Shown in pieces: positions 14,771 to 14,883 of a stretch of 14,883 bases of DNA. Position numbers and translations under genes: made by a program. The stretch is taken from assembly GCA_013152945.1 (NCBI GenBank), contig JAADFL010000173.1:1-14883 (forward strand), in the 5' to 3' direction. The first letter of the stretch is position 1, and each line of letters starts with the position of its first letter. This stretch comes from Deltaproteobacteria bacterium. GTDB lineage: Bacteria; Myxococcota_A; JAADFL01. The notes beneath the pieces were generated by a model, which ran no database searches, had not been told where the DNA came from, and saw nothing but the letters and a program-made list of their open reading frames with translations.

Positions 14771-14883
14771 GGTACCAATAATTCCAGGGGCATTGCCCCA
14801 TAAGCGCTAAATTGTTTTAAAATCATTATTTATAAATAAAGTAGTGTGATAACTGTGAGTTACGTTTACGAGGACGTTCAGAA

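Larger units (their letters stand above)
14512..14883. other. hairpin-rich non-coding tail
   Basis: I see no credible gene in these last 372 bases. Besides the repeats listed separately, there is a tight hairpin GCCGGA-CTT-TCCGGC at 14522-14536, 11 bases after the kinase stop, and GGGGC-ATT-GCCCC at 14787-14799. From about 14806 the sequence becomes strongly AT-rich and contains a 14-base palindrome TTATTTATAAATAA at 14826-14839. That may belong to the promoter region of a gene beyond the window. Confidence 0.5.

Noticed and set aside
14508-14826. Short open frames on both strands in the 3' tail
   Set aside because: They run through the palindrome and the CCCTCTCCC repeats, have no domain and no good start signals, and their composition is that of repeats.

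Overview
The window is bacterial chromosomal DNA with seven complete protein genes, all on the + strand and in close succession, and no RNA gene, CRISPR array or insertion sequence that I can recognise. The likely source is a deltaproteobacterium in the broad sense (Desulfobacterota or Myxococcota side). The reasons are the PilZ protein, whose C-terminal domain resembles the PilZ subfamily expanded in those groups, the soluble double-GAF histidine kinase, the medium GC content and the heavy use of AGG for arginine. This is inference from protein style; no lineage marker settles it.

Layout. 1-86: leader with a plausible promoter. 87-668: rplU and rpmA (ribosomal proteins L21 and L27). 669-1052: 384-base gap with inverted repeats and two candidate promoters. 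1053-3308: two signalling genes, a coiled-coil/proline-rich protein ending in a PilZ domain and a protein with an FHA domain. 3460-9754: addB and addA, the two subunits of an AddAB-type helicase-nuclease. 9872-12637: polA, a full-length DNA polymerase I with three domains. 12724-14511: a cytoplasmic GAF-GAF-HisKA-HATPase sensor kinase with no response regulator beside it. 14512-14883: non-coding tail holding four hairpins, including a perfect 24-base palindrome and a degenerate CCCTCTCCC-type repeat.

How the genes may work together. AddB-AddA processes double-strand ends for RecA-dependent recombination. PolA supplies gap filling and flap removal, so 3460-12637 reads as a DNA-repair block. 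The PilZ and FHA genes make a small signalling pair (one domain type binds cyclic di-GMP, the other phosphothreonine), but nothing in the sequence ties them mechanistically to repair. The kinase is a separate cytoplasmic sensor.

The core genes are ordinary housekeeping functions. The departures most worth checking are these: an AddB whose C-terminal iron-sulphur cysteines are replaced in register by Ala/Ser/Ser and whose N-terminus has no Walker A; a PolA with a conservative Asp-to-Glu change in the proofreading Exo II motif; a kinase GAF domain carrying the NKFDE signature of cyclic-nucleotide-binding GAF domains; and the hairpin-rich 3' intergenic region. I see no convincing evidence of an entirely new system.
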